A stretch of DNA of 16,979 nt from CAZCSH01 sp964501545 (lineage in GTDB: Bacteria > Patescibacteriota > Minisyncoccia > Minisyncoccales > RBG-13-42-11). Below the pieces are notes generated by a model. That model ran no database searches, was not told where the DNA came from, and saw nothing but the letters and a program-made list of their open reading frames with translations. A program made the position numbers and the translations under genes. Every line of letters starts with the position of its first letter. Position 1 is the first letter of the stretch. The DNA is taken from NCBI GenBank assembly GCA_964501545.1, contig CAZCSH010000011.1, forward strand, positions 1 to 16,979, written 5' to 3'. This document shows, one piece after another, positions 6,847-12,715 of the stretch.

Positions 6847-7534
6847 AAGTTCTGCTAAAGAATTATTAGAGAAGACTAGAGAAGATTATAATCTAATTGC
6901 TAAAGACTTTTCAAGAACCAGAGAAAAACCCTGGCCCGAGATTAAGTTTTTGTTTGACAACTATCTTTCTTCTGGAGATAAGGTTTTGGATTTGGGTTGC
7001 GGCAATGGTAGATTAATTGAATTATTTCAGGATAAAGAAATAGAATATTTTGGAGTAGATAATTCAGAAGAGCTGATTAAAATAGCTAAAGAAAAATACC
7101 CAGATAAAAATTTCCAGACAGCCGACGCTTTAAATCTACCATTTTCTGGTAATTTTTTCGACAAAGTATTTTCTATAGCTGTCTTACATCAAATTCCTTC
7201 GAAAGAACTCCGTCTTCAATTTTTAAAAGAAGTTAAGAGAGTTTTGAAGCCAGGAGGCCAATTAATTTTGACAGTTTGGGTATTTCACCAACCAAAAGAA
7301 TTATTTTTGATTTTTAAAGCCACCCTTTTAAAAATATTATCTCTCTCCAGGCTTGATTTTGGAGATTTCTTTGAGCCTTGGGGCAAGAAGCTTCAGCGAT
7401 ATTATCATGATTTTTCAAAAAGAGAATTGTTTAATTTGGCCAAGGAGATAGGTTTTAGGGTAAAAGATGTAGGGGTTGTTAGGAACAAAAGAGGGAATCG
7501 CAGGAATATTTATTTGATTCTCCAGAAACCTTGA
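6839..7534 (+). CDS. Trm9/ALKBH8-like tRNA wobble-uridine methyltransferase
   Basis: A 231-residue class I SAM methyltransferase that resembles eukaryotic Trm9, which methylates the carboxyl of cm5U34 to mcm5U34. Points of similarity: YNLIAKDFSRTREKPWPEIK (17-36; yeast Trm9 has YNQIA...FS.TR.KPWP), the SAM motif VLDLGCGNGRLI (49-60), GVDNSEELI (72-80), ADALNLPF (95-102), FSIAVLHQIPSKELR (111-125; yeast ISIAVVHHWSTRERR, second His replaced by Gln here), the PGG...LTVWVFHQ strand (138-151), and a late RYYHDFSKRELFNLAKEIGF (187-206), matching Trm9's RYYHLY...EL. It lacks the long acidic/basic insert of the yeast enzyme. Divergent from elp3 with overlapping starts, which strongly supports the same pathway. 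A Trm112-like activator is not visible. A generic small-molecule methyltransferase is the main alternative. Confidence 0.8.
   Translation: MDISSAKELLEKTREDYNLIAKDFSRTREKPWPEIKFLFDNYLSSGDKVLDLGCGNGRLIELFQDKEIEYFGVDNSEELIKIAKEKYPDKNFQTADALNLPFSGNFFDKVFSIAVLHQIPSKELRLQFLKEVKRVLKPGGQLILTVWVFHQPKELFLIFKATLLKILSLSRLDFGDFFEPWGKKLQRYYHDFSKRELFNLAKEIGFRVKDVGVVRNKRGNRRNIYLILQKP
6885..6914 (-). promoter_or_regulatory. candidate elp3 promoter inside the divergent gene
   Basis: On the minus strand, TTGAAA (6914-6909) and a consensus TATAAT (6890-6885) are 18 bp apart, giving a start near 6878 and a leader of about 32 nt. It lies in codons 16-26 of the Trm9-like gene. The ATTATAAT centre also reads as TATAAT on the plus strand. 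Confidence 0.5.
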
Positions 7535-7592
7535 CAAAAAGCATTTTTTAAGGCAAGATAAAAGAGTATTAATATGCGAAAGGAGTCTTGGC

Positions 7593-7844
7593 TTGAAAGT
7601 AAAAACGATAGACGTGAAAAGAGAAAAGGGAAGAGCCAAGAAAGTGACTCTCCGGTGGGGCTCTTTCAAAATATCCTTTGTGCGTTTCAGGGGAGAGATA
7701 GTTGAGGCCTTGAGAATGAGAGAAGATGGCGGTGACGATCTTTACATACCTGCCGCCCCTCTGAAACGGATTCGAGCAATAGCATATGCTATATTTTCAG
7801 AGGTTCGCACGAAGTCTGAAGAACCCGCTTCCCCCACATCTTAA
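7593..7844 (+). CDS. small protein from a stand-alone gene with strong RBS, function unknown
   Basis: An 83-residue protein starting at TTG 7593, chosen because GAAAGGAG (7578-7585) sits 7 bases upstream. Its first half is basic (MKVKTIDVKREKGRAKKVTL), followed by a beta-rich stretch RWGSFKISFVRFRGEIVEAL, an acidic turn (REDGGDDLYIP) and a helix (RIRAIAYAIFSEV). I do not recognise the family. A TTGACA at 7531-7536, overlapping the end of the methyltransferase gene, may be its -35, with only a poor -10. The gene is more GC-rich than its neighbours and its last codons form the left arm of a terminator. A 43-codon frame from ATG 7574 also exists but its RBS position is poor. Confidence 0.55.
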   Translation: MKVKTIDVKREKGRAKKVTLRWGSFKISFVRFRGEIVEALRMREDGGDDLYIPAAPLKRIRAIAYAIFSEVRTKSEEPASPTS

Positions 7845-7856
7845 CGGGTTCTTTTC
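7819..7856 (+). terminator. rho-independent terminator overlapping the stop of the 7593 gene
   Basis: Perfect 9-bp stem AAGAACCCG (7819-7827) and CGGGTTCTT (7845-7853) with T-rich sequence following (7849-7860). The TAA stop is within the loop (7842-7844). Confidence 0.8.
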
Positions 7857-7887
7857 TTTTGTGGAAAAAATGGGGAAAGCTTACTAA

Positions 7888-7915
7888 TTGACAGAAAGCT
7901 TAACTTGGTTAAACT
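7888..7915 (+). promoter_or_regulatory. promoter of the candidate ncRNA
   Basis: A consensus TTGACA (7888-7893), 16 bp, then TAAACT (7910-7915), predicting a start near 7922, precisely where the structured G-rich sequence begins. Confidence 0.65.
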
Positions 7916-7921
7916 TAGAAG

Positions 7922-8090
7922 TGAGGGGGTGCGGGGTAAATCCCCAAATGGACACCAGTTCTTGGTGAAGGAGGCTTTATCGCAGCTGCCTGGTTATTGT
8001 CCAGCCAGACTTAAGGAGCAGTCGAGTTCGTCAGGAACTGTTTTCCCCCTCGAAAATGTACGCCAGACGCTTTCTGGCGTGTATTTTTTT
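7922..8090 (+). ncRNA. candidate structured non-coding RNA (~170 nt), or riboswitch-like leader
   Basis: Promoter upstream and terminator at the end define the unit. The ends of the body close on each other: GAGGGGG (7923-7929) pairs with CCCCCTC (8045-8051). Within lie GGGG/CCCC (7933-7945), CACCA/TGGTG (7953-7967), CTGG/CCAG (7990-8004) and AGTTC/GAACT (8025-8039), plus an alternative CAGTTC (7956-7961) with GAACTG (8035-8040). The composition is clearly more GC-rich than around it. It has no SRP RNA GGAAGGA/AGCAG core, no RNase P or tmRNA signature. The closed-rod layout and length would allow a 6S RNA, but I cannot show the central bubble. Alternatively it is a riboswitch controlling the gene at 8197, with the terminator as expression platform. 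Confidence 0.65.
8058..8090 (+). terminator. rho-independent terminator of the ncRNA
   Basis: Stem ACGCCAG (8060-8066), loop ACGCTTT, CTGGCGT (8074-8080), extended by one or two pairs outside, then seven Ts (8084-8090). One of the strongest terminators in the window. Confidence 0.9.
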
Positions 8091-8105
8091 CTTAAATCTG
8101 CCAAG

Positions 8106-8181
8106 CCCTGTTAGAAATGCCCGATTAAACCCTAATCTTATATATTATTGAGAGAGGCTTGTCTAGAGGTTTCTAACAGGG
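8106..8181. repeat. GTTAGAAA-type inverted-repeat element, copy 1
   Basis: Perfect 12-bp inverted ends CCCTGTTAGAAA (8106-8117) and TTTCTAACAGGG (8170-8181) enclose 52 bp of AT-rich DNA. A second overlapping pair, CAAGCC (8102-8107) and GGCTTG (8156-8161), gives an alternative fold. It ends 15 bp before the start at 8197. The arms match those of the element at 10227-10359 except for one base. No open frame inside, no obvious target-site duplication. Confidence 0.65.
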
Positions 8182-8196
8182 TAAGATAGACTTACT

Positions 8197-8751
8197 ATGC
8201 AAAGTCGTTTTAAAATCGCGGTTTCTGGAGCTGCAGAACTCAATGTCTGCCAGAAAAGCGCAGTCAGATTAGCCAAAGAAGTAGGCAGGGAAATTGTTCG
8301 CCAGAACTGCGTTTTAATTACAGGAGCAACAACTGGCATTCCGTATTTTGCAGCCCGGGGAGCTAAAGAAGCTAAAGGGGTTTCCATTGGTTTTTCTCCG
8401 GCAGCTTCAGAAATCTCTCATTTAAAGACTTACAGGCTCCCGATAGATATGTTTGATGTTGTGGTTTACACTGGTTTTGGCTATGCGGGCCGCAACCTTT
8501 TAATGACAAGAGCCGCAGATGGGATTATTGTCATTTGCGGGAGAATGGGCACTTTGAATGAGTTCACAATAGCGTTTGAAGACGAAAAACCCATTGGAGT
8601 CTTAGTTGGTTCTGGGGGAACAGCAGATAAGATAGAAGACCTGGTGCGAGGCCCTTTTCGAGGGGAAAAGAAGATAATCTATGAGACAGACCCCAAAAGA
8701 CTGGTAGCTAAACTCATAAAATTAATCCAAAAAGAAAAAGGTCGCAAATAA
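8197..8751 (+). CDS. SLOG/LOG-like Rossmann nucleotide-binding protein (TIGR00725-like)
   Basis: A 184-residue Rossmann-fold protein of the SLOG superfamily, which includes cytokinin-activating LOG phosphoribohydrolases, Moco carrier proteins and nucleotide sensors. Visible blocks: KIAVSGAAE (6-14, first strand and nucleotide loop), LITGATTGIPYFAARGA (40-56), the IGFSPA segment (63-68), YTGFGYAGRN LL (91-102), then GIIVICGRMGTLNEF (109-123), where the LOG PGGxGTxxE motif is replaced by GRMGTLNE, as in the TIGR00725/Moco-carrier subgroup. That substitution argues against LOG phosphoribohydrolase activity and for nucleotide or cofactor binding. It begins 15 bp after a GTTAGAAA inverted repeat and is followed 16 bp later by the EF-like gene. 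No clear Shine-Dalgarno. Confidence 0.8.
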   Translation: MQSRFKIAVSGAAELNVCQKSAVRLAKEVGREIVRQNCVLITGATTGIPYFAARGAKEAKGVSIGFSPAASEISHLKTYRLPIDMFDVVVYTGFGYAGRNLLMTRAADGIIVICGRMGTLNEFTIAFEDEKPIGVLVGSGGTADKIEDLVRGPFRGEKKIIYETDPKRLVAKLIKLIQKEKGRK

Positions 8752-8767
8752 AAAGGAAATTAAACTT

Positions 8768-9034
8768 ATGCCAGCAAATAACGAAGAAGGCAAATTGATA
8801 GGCAAGGTCACCCATTACTTTGGCAACATAGGAGTAGCAGTGATTGAGTTGGCAGCTCCCTTAAGCGCGGGAGATACAGTCAGGATTGTTGGGGGAGAGG
8901 TTGATTTTGAGCAGAAAGTAGAATCAATGGAAGTGGAACACGAAAAGGTAGAAAAAGCCAAGAAGGGTGACTCTGTCGGGGTCAAGGTAGACCAAAAAGT
9001 CAGAGACGGTTACAAAGTCTACTTAATAGAATAG
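8768..9034 (+). CDS. EF-Tu domain 2-like protein (translation elongation factor-like)
   Basis: An 88-residue stand-alone beta-barrel resembling domain 2 of translational GTPases: IGKVTHYFGNIGVAVIEL (11-28), LSAGDTVRIVGG (32-43), DFEQKVESMEVEH (46-58), KKGDSVGVKVDQKVRDGYKVYLI (65-87). No GTPase domain is present and the length shows it is complete, not a fragment. This small family is recurrent in archaea and CPR bacteria and often sits beside U32-type peptidase genes; none is visible here. Role unproven; RNA or protein binding as a barrel adaptor is plausible. AAAAGGAA about 11 bases before the ATG is a possible RBS. Probably in one operon with the SLOG and permease genes. Confidence 0.85.
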   Translation: MPANNEEGKLIGKVTHYFGNIGVAVIELAAPLSAGDTVRIVGGEVDFEQKVESMEVEHEKVEKAKKGDSVGVKVDQKVRDGYKVYLIE

Positions 9035-9062
9035 CTAGAGGTTGACAGCTGGTAGAGAGCGC

Positions 9063-9078
9063 GCCTTTTTCCAAAGGC
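9063..9078 (+). promoter_or_regulatory. hairpin immediately before the permease start codon
   Basis: Perfect stem GCCTTT (9063-9068), loop TTCC, AAAGGC (9073-9078), ending one base before the ATG at 9080. It occupies the place where an RBS would be, so it could limit initiation. The T-rich loop is too short and lacks a T-run for a terminator. Confidence 0.5.
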
Positions 9079-9079
9079 A

Positions 9080-10225
9080 ATGTTTGGGCGATATAAAAAC
9101 TTTCTTTTAGCTTTGTCTGTTTTGGTTGGAGCGATAGTGGGAGCAGGGATTTTCGGCATACCTTATGTTGTGGCAAAGAGCGGGCTAGTGCCTGCCCTTT
9201 TTTATTTTCTTATTTTAGGAGGAGCTATTATTTTAATCCACCTCTTCTTCGGCGAGGTGGTTTTGAGAACAAAAGAAAAGCACCGATTAATTGGTTACGC
9301 TGAAAAGTATCTGGGCAAATGGGGAAAGTTCTTTGTCGGGATTTCTGTTATTGTCGGTCTTTCTGGCGCTCTTTTAGCTTACTTGATTTTGGGTGGACAG
9401 TTTTTAACAATTATCTTTTCCTCTGTTTTTAATCTTTCCAGTTTTCATTTTAGTTTGCTCTTTTGGTTAGTTCTTTCTTACTTTGTTTTCCGGGGAATCA
9501 AACTCATAGCCCCGATAGAACTATTTACCAATCTTTTTTTCTTTTTAGCCGTCTTTGTTATTTTCTTTTTCTGCTTTCCCAAAATAGATTTTTCTAACTT
9601 TATTATTTTTGATTTACCAAATATTTTTCTGCCCTACGGGGTTATTTTGTTTTCTTTGCTGGGCTTAGCTGCTATTCCCGAAGCCCTGGAGGTTTTAAAA
9701 ATACCAGCAGAAAAGAAAGGACTTAAAAAGATTATCATTTTAGCTACCTTTCTTGTTGTAATACTCTATATTTTCTTTGCTTTGGGCATTGCGGGAGTTA
9801 CAGGCGCCAACACTTCTCCTGACGCTCTTTCTGGCCTGGTGCCTTATTTGGGCAAGGGAATTATTTTCTGGGGAGCTTTGGCCGGGGTAATTACTCTGGC
9901 AGACTCTTTTTTAATCTTAGGGCTTTCCTTAAGAAACAGTTTTATTTATGACTTTGGCTTGCCTCGTTCTCTGTCTTATTCTATTGCCTTAGGCCTGCCC
10001 CTTATTTTGTTTTTGGCTGGCTTTCGCAGTTTTATTGAGGTTATTGGCATTGTTGGGATTGTCATTGGGATGATTGAAGGAGGGGTGGTTGTTTTACTGT
10101 TTAAGAAAGCGAAAGAACTTGGTGATAGGGAGCCAGAATACAGTTTGAAAGTATCTTCAGTCTTGCTATACTGTTTGATAGGCCTGTTTATTCTGGGGGC
10201 TATATCCCAACTCCTAAAATTATGA
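9080..10225 (+). CDS. amino-acid permease, aromatic amino-acid/SLC38-type (APC fold)
   Basis: A 381-residue inner-membrane transporter. The first segment VGAIVGAGIFGIPYVVAKSG (16-35) is the broken-helix signature of the amino-acid/polyamine/organocation superfamily, closest in style to the Trp/Tyr permease and SLC38 groups (GxxxGaGIfgiPy). About eleven membrane segments can be read, including 36-57, 85-110, 123-138, 142-168, 180-200, 217-242, 255-283, 297-312, 316-340 and 357-379. Cytoplasmic loops are Lys/Arg-rich (KIPAEKKGLKK, 207-217). Substrate cannot be read from sequence; amino-acid uptake fits the auxotrophic lifestyle inferred for such bacteria. Preceded by a hairpin at the start codon; stop is 1 bp from the inverted-repeat element at 10227. 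Confidence 0.88.
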   Translation: MFGRYKNFLLALSVLVGAIVGAGIFGIPYVVAKSGLVPALFYFLILGGAIILIHLFFGEVVLRTKEKHRLIGYAEKYLGKWGKFFVGISVIVGLSGALLAYLILGGQFLTIIFSSVFNLSSFHFSLLFWLVLSYFVFRGIKLIAPIELFTNLFFFLAVFVIFFFCFPKIDFSNFIIFDLPNIFLPYGVILFSLLGLAAIPEALEVLKIPAEKKGLKKIIILATFLVVILYIFFALGIAGVTGANTSPDALSGLVPYLGKGIIFWGALAGVITLADSFLILGLSLRNSFIYDFGLPRSLSYSIALGLPLILFLAGFRSFIEVIGIVGIVIGMIEGGVVVLLFKKAKELGDREPEYSLKVSSVLLYCLIGLFILGAISQLLKL

Positions 10226-10226
10226 A

Positions 10227-10359
10227 CCCCGTTAGAAATCTTGGGCATAAAATTTTTCAGAGAAAAATTTTATGCAGAGTAATAGACGGGGTATAACAAA
10301 AAAACAAAAATCTGACCGAAATTAGCAATCTGCTATATAAGGACAGATTTCTAACGGGG
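10227..10359. repeat. GTTAGAAA-type inverted-repeat element, copy 2 (nested hairpins)
   Basis: Perfect 15-bp outer inverted ends (10227-10241 and 10345-10359; core CCCCGTTAGAAAT). Inside: a 13-bp perfect hairpin GCATAAAATTTTT (10245-10257) with its complement (10263-10275) and loop CAGAG; a third ACGGGG copy (10286-10291) able to compete for the left arm; AAATCTG (10308-10314) with CAGATTT (10344-10350); and TAGCA/TGCTA (10323-10335). The right arm runs into the GTG start of the next gene at 10359. A weak promoter, CTGACC (10312-10317) and TATATA (10334-10339), could lie within it. Confidence 0.7.
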
Positions 10360-12713
10360 TGAAGTTCATAGCTGACTTTCATATTCACTCAAAATACTCT
10401 CGAGCTACTTCTCAAAACATGGATTTAGAAAGTTTGGATAAGTGGGCAAAGATTAAGGGAATTAAGGTTTTGACAATCGGAGATTTTACTCACCCAGAGT
10501 GGTATAAAAACTTGAGAGAGAAACTAGAACCTGCTGAACCGGGGTTATTTAAATTAAAGAATGGGGATAGCCCTACTCGTTTCATTCTTACTACCGAGAT
10601 TAGCTGTATTTATTCCAAAGGAGGAAGGGTTCGGAAAATACACGTTTTAATCTTTGCTCCTTCGTTTGAAGCGGTAGAAAAGATTAACACTCAACTGGGC
10701 TGGATTGGCAATTTAAAGTCAGATGGCAGGCCTATTTTAGGTTTGGATGCAAAGGAATTAGCCAAGATTGTTCTAGATGCTTCTCCTGACTGCCTAGTGG
10801 TGCCGGCTCATCTTTATACTCCATGGTTTTCTTTATTTGGTTCAAAGTCCGGGTTTGATTCAATGGAGGAATGCTTTGAAGATTATTCAAAATACATTTA
10901 TGCTGGAGAAACGGGACTTTCCTGTTTTGACGAAAAAACAGAGGTCTTAACAAGGGATGGTTGGAGGCAATTTCCTCAAATTCAAAAAAATAATGAAATT
11001 TGTACACTAAATTTAAATACAAATAAAATCGAGTTCCAGAAGCTAATCAAAAAATTTACTTATGATTATAAAGGGAAAATGTATAGACTAAAAACTAAAC
11101 GAGTTGATTTATTGGTTACTCCAAATCACAAACTTTTGGTAAGTCCTTGCGACTTTCGTAATCCCAAACCATTTTTTTTGGAAGAAGCGCAATTTTTATT
11201 TGGCAAATCAAAACAGTTTAAGAAAGATGGGGTCTGGGTGGGTAAAAATGAAAAGTATTTTATCTTGCCCGCTGTTAAAATGAAATGGGGATGCCAGTCT
11301 TATTCGGGCGGTTCGCGGATTAAACCGGTAAAGAAAATCCCCATAAAGCCTTGGTTAAAGTTTTTTGGATTTTGGATAGCAGAAGGTTGGACAAATGAAT
11401 GGACAGATAAAAGAAAAAATAGCGATTATAATACCTGTCTGTCCAATCGGAATAATGCTCTGCTCTCTGAAATGAAAAGTATTCTTGAAAGTTTTGGTTA
11501 TAACGTCTATTGGGATAAAAAAACGAATAATACTATTAGAGTAAGAGATTATCAATTATTCCATTATCTTAAACAATTTGGTAAATGTTATGATAAATTT
11601 ATTCCTTTTGAGACAAAATCTTTACCAAAAGAACTTTTGGAGATATTCCTTGAATATTATATTAAAGGAGATGGCCATATTTATGGACGAAGTGGCAAAG
11701 GTCTTTCTGCAACCACTAGTTCTATTCGTTTGCGAGACGACCTTCAAGAGATTGCATTAAAGGTGGGGATGTCCGCTTATTATAAATTAGACCATAAAAA
11801 AGGAAGGCCCTTTCAAAGTCCGGGTAATAAAAGGATATATAAACAAAGAAATGATACTTGGGCAGTTTATTTTATCAGACACAACAAACACGCAGTTTTA
11901 CCTTCAATAATAAAGAAATATAATTATGTTGAGTCTTGGGTTAATTTTAATGGAAAAGTATTCTCTGTGGCGGTTCCAAACCATGTAATTTATATTCGAC
12001 GAAACGGTATTCCAGTTTGGTGTGGGAATTCTGATCCTCCGATGAGTTGGCGGAACTCCGGTTTGGATAAAATTGCTTTGATAAGTAATTCAGATGCGCA
12101 CAGTCCGGCCAAAATCGGCAGAGAGGCCAATGTTTTTGATACGGAATTAAGCTATTCTGCCATAGTTCAGGCTATAAAAGACAAAGATCCTAAAAGATTT
12201 CTATACACCATTGAGTTTTATCCAGAAGAAGGTAAATATCATTTAGATGGCCATAGGAATTGTGAGATAAGGTTAACTCCCAAAGAAACAAGGAAATACA
12301 ATGGCATTTGTCCTGTTTGTGGCCGGCCTTTGACAATCGGAGTTTTAAACAGGGTAGAGACACTAGCAGACAGAGAGGAAGGTTTTAGGCCAGAAGGAGC
12401 AATACCTTTTAAAAACTTAGTCCCTTTAGAGGAAATCATAGCTGACGCCCTGTCTCAAGGAACAGGAACAAAGGAAGTGGAAAAAGAGTATAATAACTTG
12501 ATTAAGAAGTTTGGCTCAGAGTTTAATGTTTTGCTTGAGGTTTCGCCAAAAGAGATGGAAGGGACTTGTCTACCTGAGGTGGTAGAGGGTATAATAAGAA
12601 TGAGAGAGGGCAAGGTCTTTCGGGAAGGAGGGTATGACGGGGTTTATGGCAAGATTAAGGTCTTTTCCCAAGGAGAACAAAAAGCTGCCTCTCGCCAAGA
12701 TACGCTGTTCTAA
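10359..12713 (+). CDS. EndoQ-like PHP-domain DNA nuclease precursor, interrupted by an intein
   Basis: The precursor is 784 residues; removal of residues 189-557 leaves a 415-residue extein of normal EndoQ length. Endonuclease Q nicks DNA 5' of deaminated bases (uracil, hypoxanthine, xanthine); first described in Thermococcales and found in few bacteria. The PHP metal-site motifs are all present: DFHIHSKYS (6-14), GDFTHPEW (41-48), TTEIS (78-82), KIHVLIFAPSF (93-103), VVPAHLYTPWF (147-157) and SNSDAHSPAKIGRE (576-589). A zinc-finger-like set follows (His632, Cys635, Cys651, Cys654), then the helical region with NRVETLADREEG (664-675) and a C-terminal helical tail. GTG start at 10359 is fixed by the PHP strand MKFIADFHIH beginning immediately. 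First gene of an operon with two membrane protein genes. The C-terminal QDTLF could be a PCNA/clamp contact (weak inference). Confidence 0.9.
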   Translation: MKFIADFHIHSKYSRATSQNMDLESLDKWAKIKGIKVLTIGDFTHPEWYKNLREKLEPAEPGLFKLKNGDSPTRFILTTEISCIYSKGGRVRKIHVLIFAPSFEAVEKINTQLGWIGNLKSDGRPILGLDAKELAKIVLDASPDCLVVPAHLYTPWFSLFGSKSGFDSMEECFEDYSKYIYAGETGLSCFDEKTEVLTRDGWRQFPQIQKNNEICTLNLNTNKIEFQKLIKKFTYDYKGKMYRLKTKRVDLLVTPNHKLLVSPCDFRNPKPFFLEEAQFLFGKSKQFKKDGVWVGKNEKYFILPAVKMKWGCQSYSGGSRIKPVKKIPIKPWLKFFGFWIAEGWTNEWTDKRKNSDYNTCLSNRNNALLSEMKSILESFGYNVYWDKKTNNTIRVRDYQLFHYLKQFGKCYDKFIPFETKSLPKELLEIFLEYYIKGDGHIYGRSGKGLSATTSSIRLRDDLQEIALKVGMSAYYKLDHKKGRPFQSPGNKRIYKQRNDTWAVYFIRHNKHAVLPSIIKKYNYVESWVNFNGKVFSVAVPNHVIYIRRNGIPVWCGNSDPPMSWRNSGLDKIALISNSDAHSPAKIGREANVFDTELSYSAIVQAIKDKDPKRFLYTIEFYPEEGKYHLDGHRNCEIRLTPKETRKYNGICPVCGRPLTIGVLNRVETLADREEGFRPEGAIPFKNLVPLEEIIADALSQGTGTKEVEKEYNNLIKKFGSEFNVLLEVSPKEMEGTCLPEVVEGIIRMREGKVFREGGYDGVYGKIKVFSQGEQKAASRQDTLF
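10923..12029 (+). mobile_element. intein with LAGLIDADG-type homing endonuclease in the EndoQ-like gene
   Basis: A 369-residue protein-splicing element. It begins with Cys189 (block A, CFDEKTEVLTRDGW) right after ETGLS; block B is LLVTPNHKLL (251-260) with the T-x-x-H pair Thr254/His257; LAGLIDADG-like motifs are LKFFGFWIAEGW (333-344) and IFLEYYIKGDGH (429-440); block F is VFSVAVPNHVIYIRRNG (534-550); block G is PVWCGN ending at Asn557, followed by Ser558 as the +1 nucleophile. The usual penultimate His is replaced by Gly556. The rejoined extein reads ETGLS-SDPPMSWR, a sensible continuous EndoQ motif. The intein DNA is visibly more AT-rich than the flanks, and both endonuclease motifs keep their acidic residues (Glu342, Asp438), so homing may still be possible. 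Confidence 0.92.
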
Positions 12714-12715
12714 TT

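Noticed and set aside
7922..8090. SRP RNA, RNase P RNA or tmRNA
   Set aside because: Conserved cores (GGAAGGA with AGCAG; GAGGAAAGTC; tRNA-like ends with a tag frame) are not found. 6S RNA remains possible but unproven.
7905..8114. 69-codon open frame on the plus strand
   Set aside because: It starts upstream of the predicted transcription start, runs through the structured RNA and its terminator, and ends within the inverted repeat. The product has no recognisable features, so I treat the region as non-coding.
8197..8751. LOG cytokinin phosphoribohydrolase
   Set aside because: The PGGxGTxxE motif is GRMGTLNE here, which fits the TIGR00725/Moco-carrier-like SLOG branch better.
9042..9047. 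TTGACA as a promoter for the permease gene
   Set aside because: No acceptable -10 at 15-19 bp; the expected place is occupied by the hairpin GCCTTT/AAAGGC.
8106..10359. Composite transposon bounded by the two GTTAGAAA elements
   Set aside because: The enclosed genes (SLOG, EF-like, permease) are ordinary for this genome, no transposase is present, and each element is itself a closed inverted repeat.
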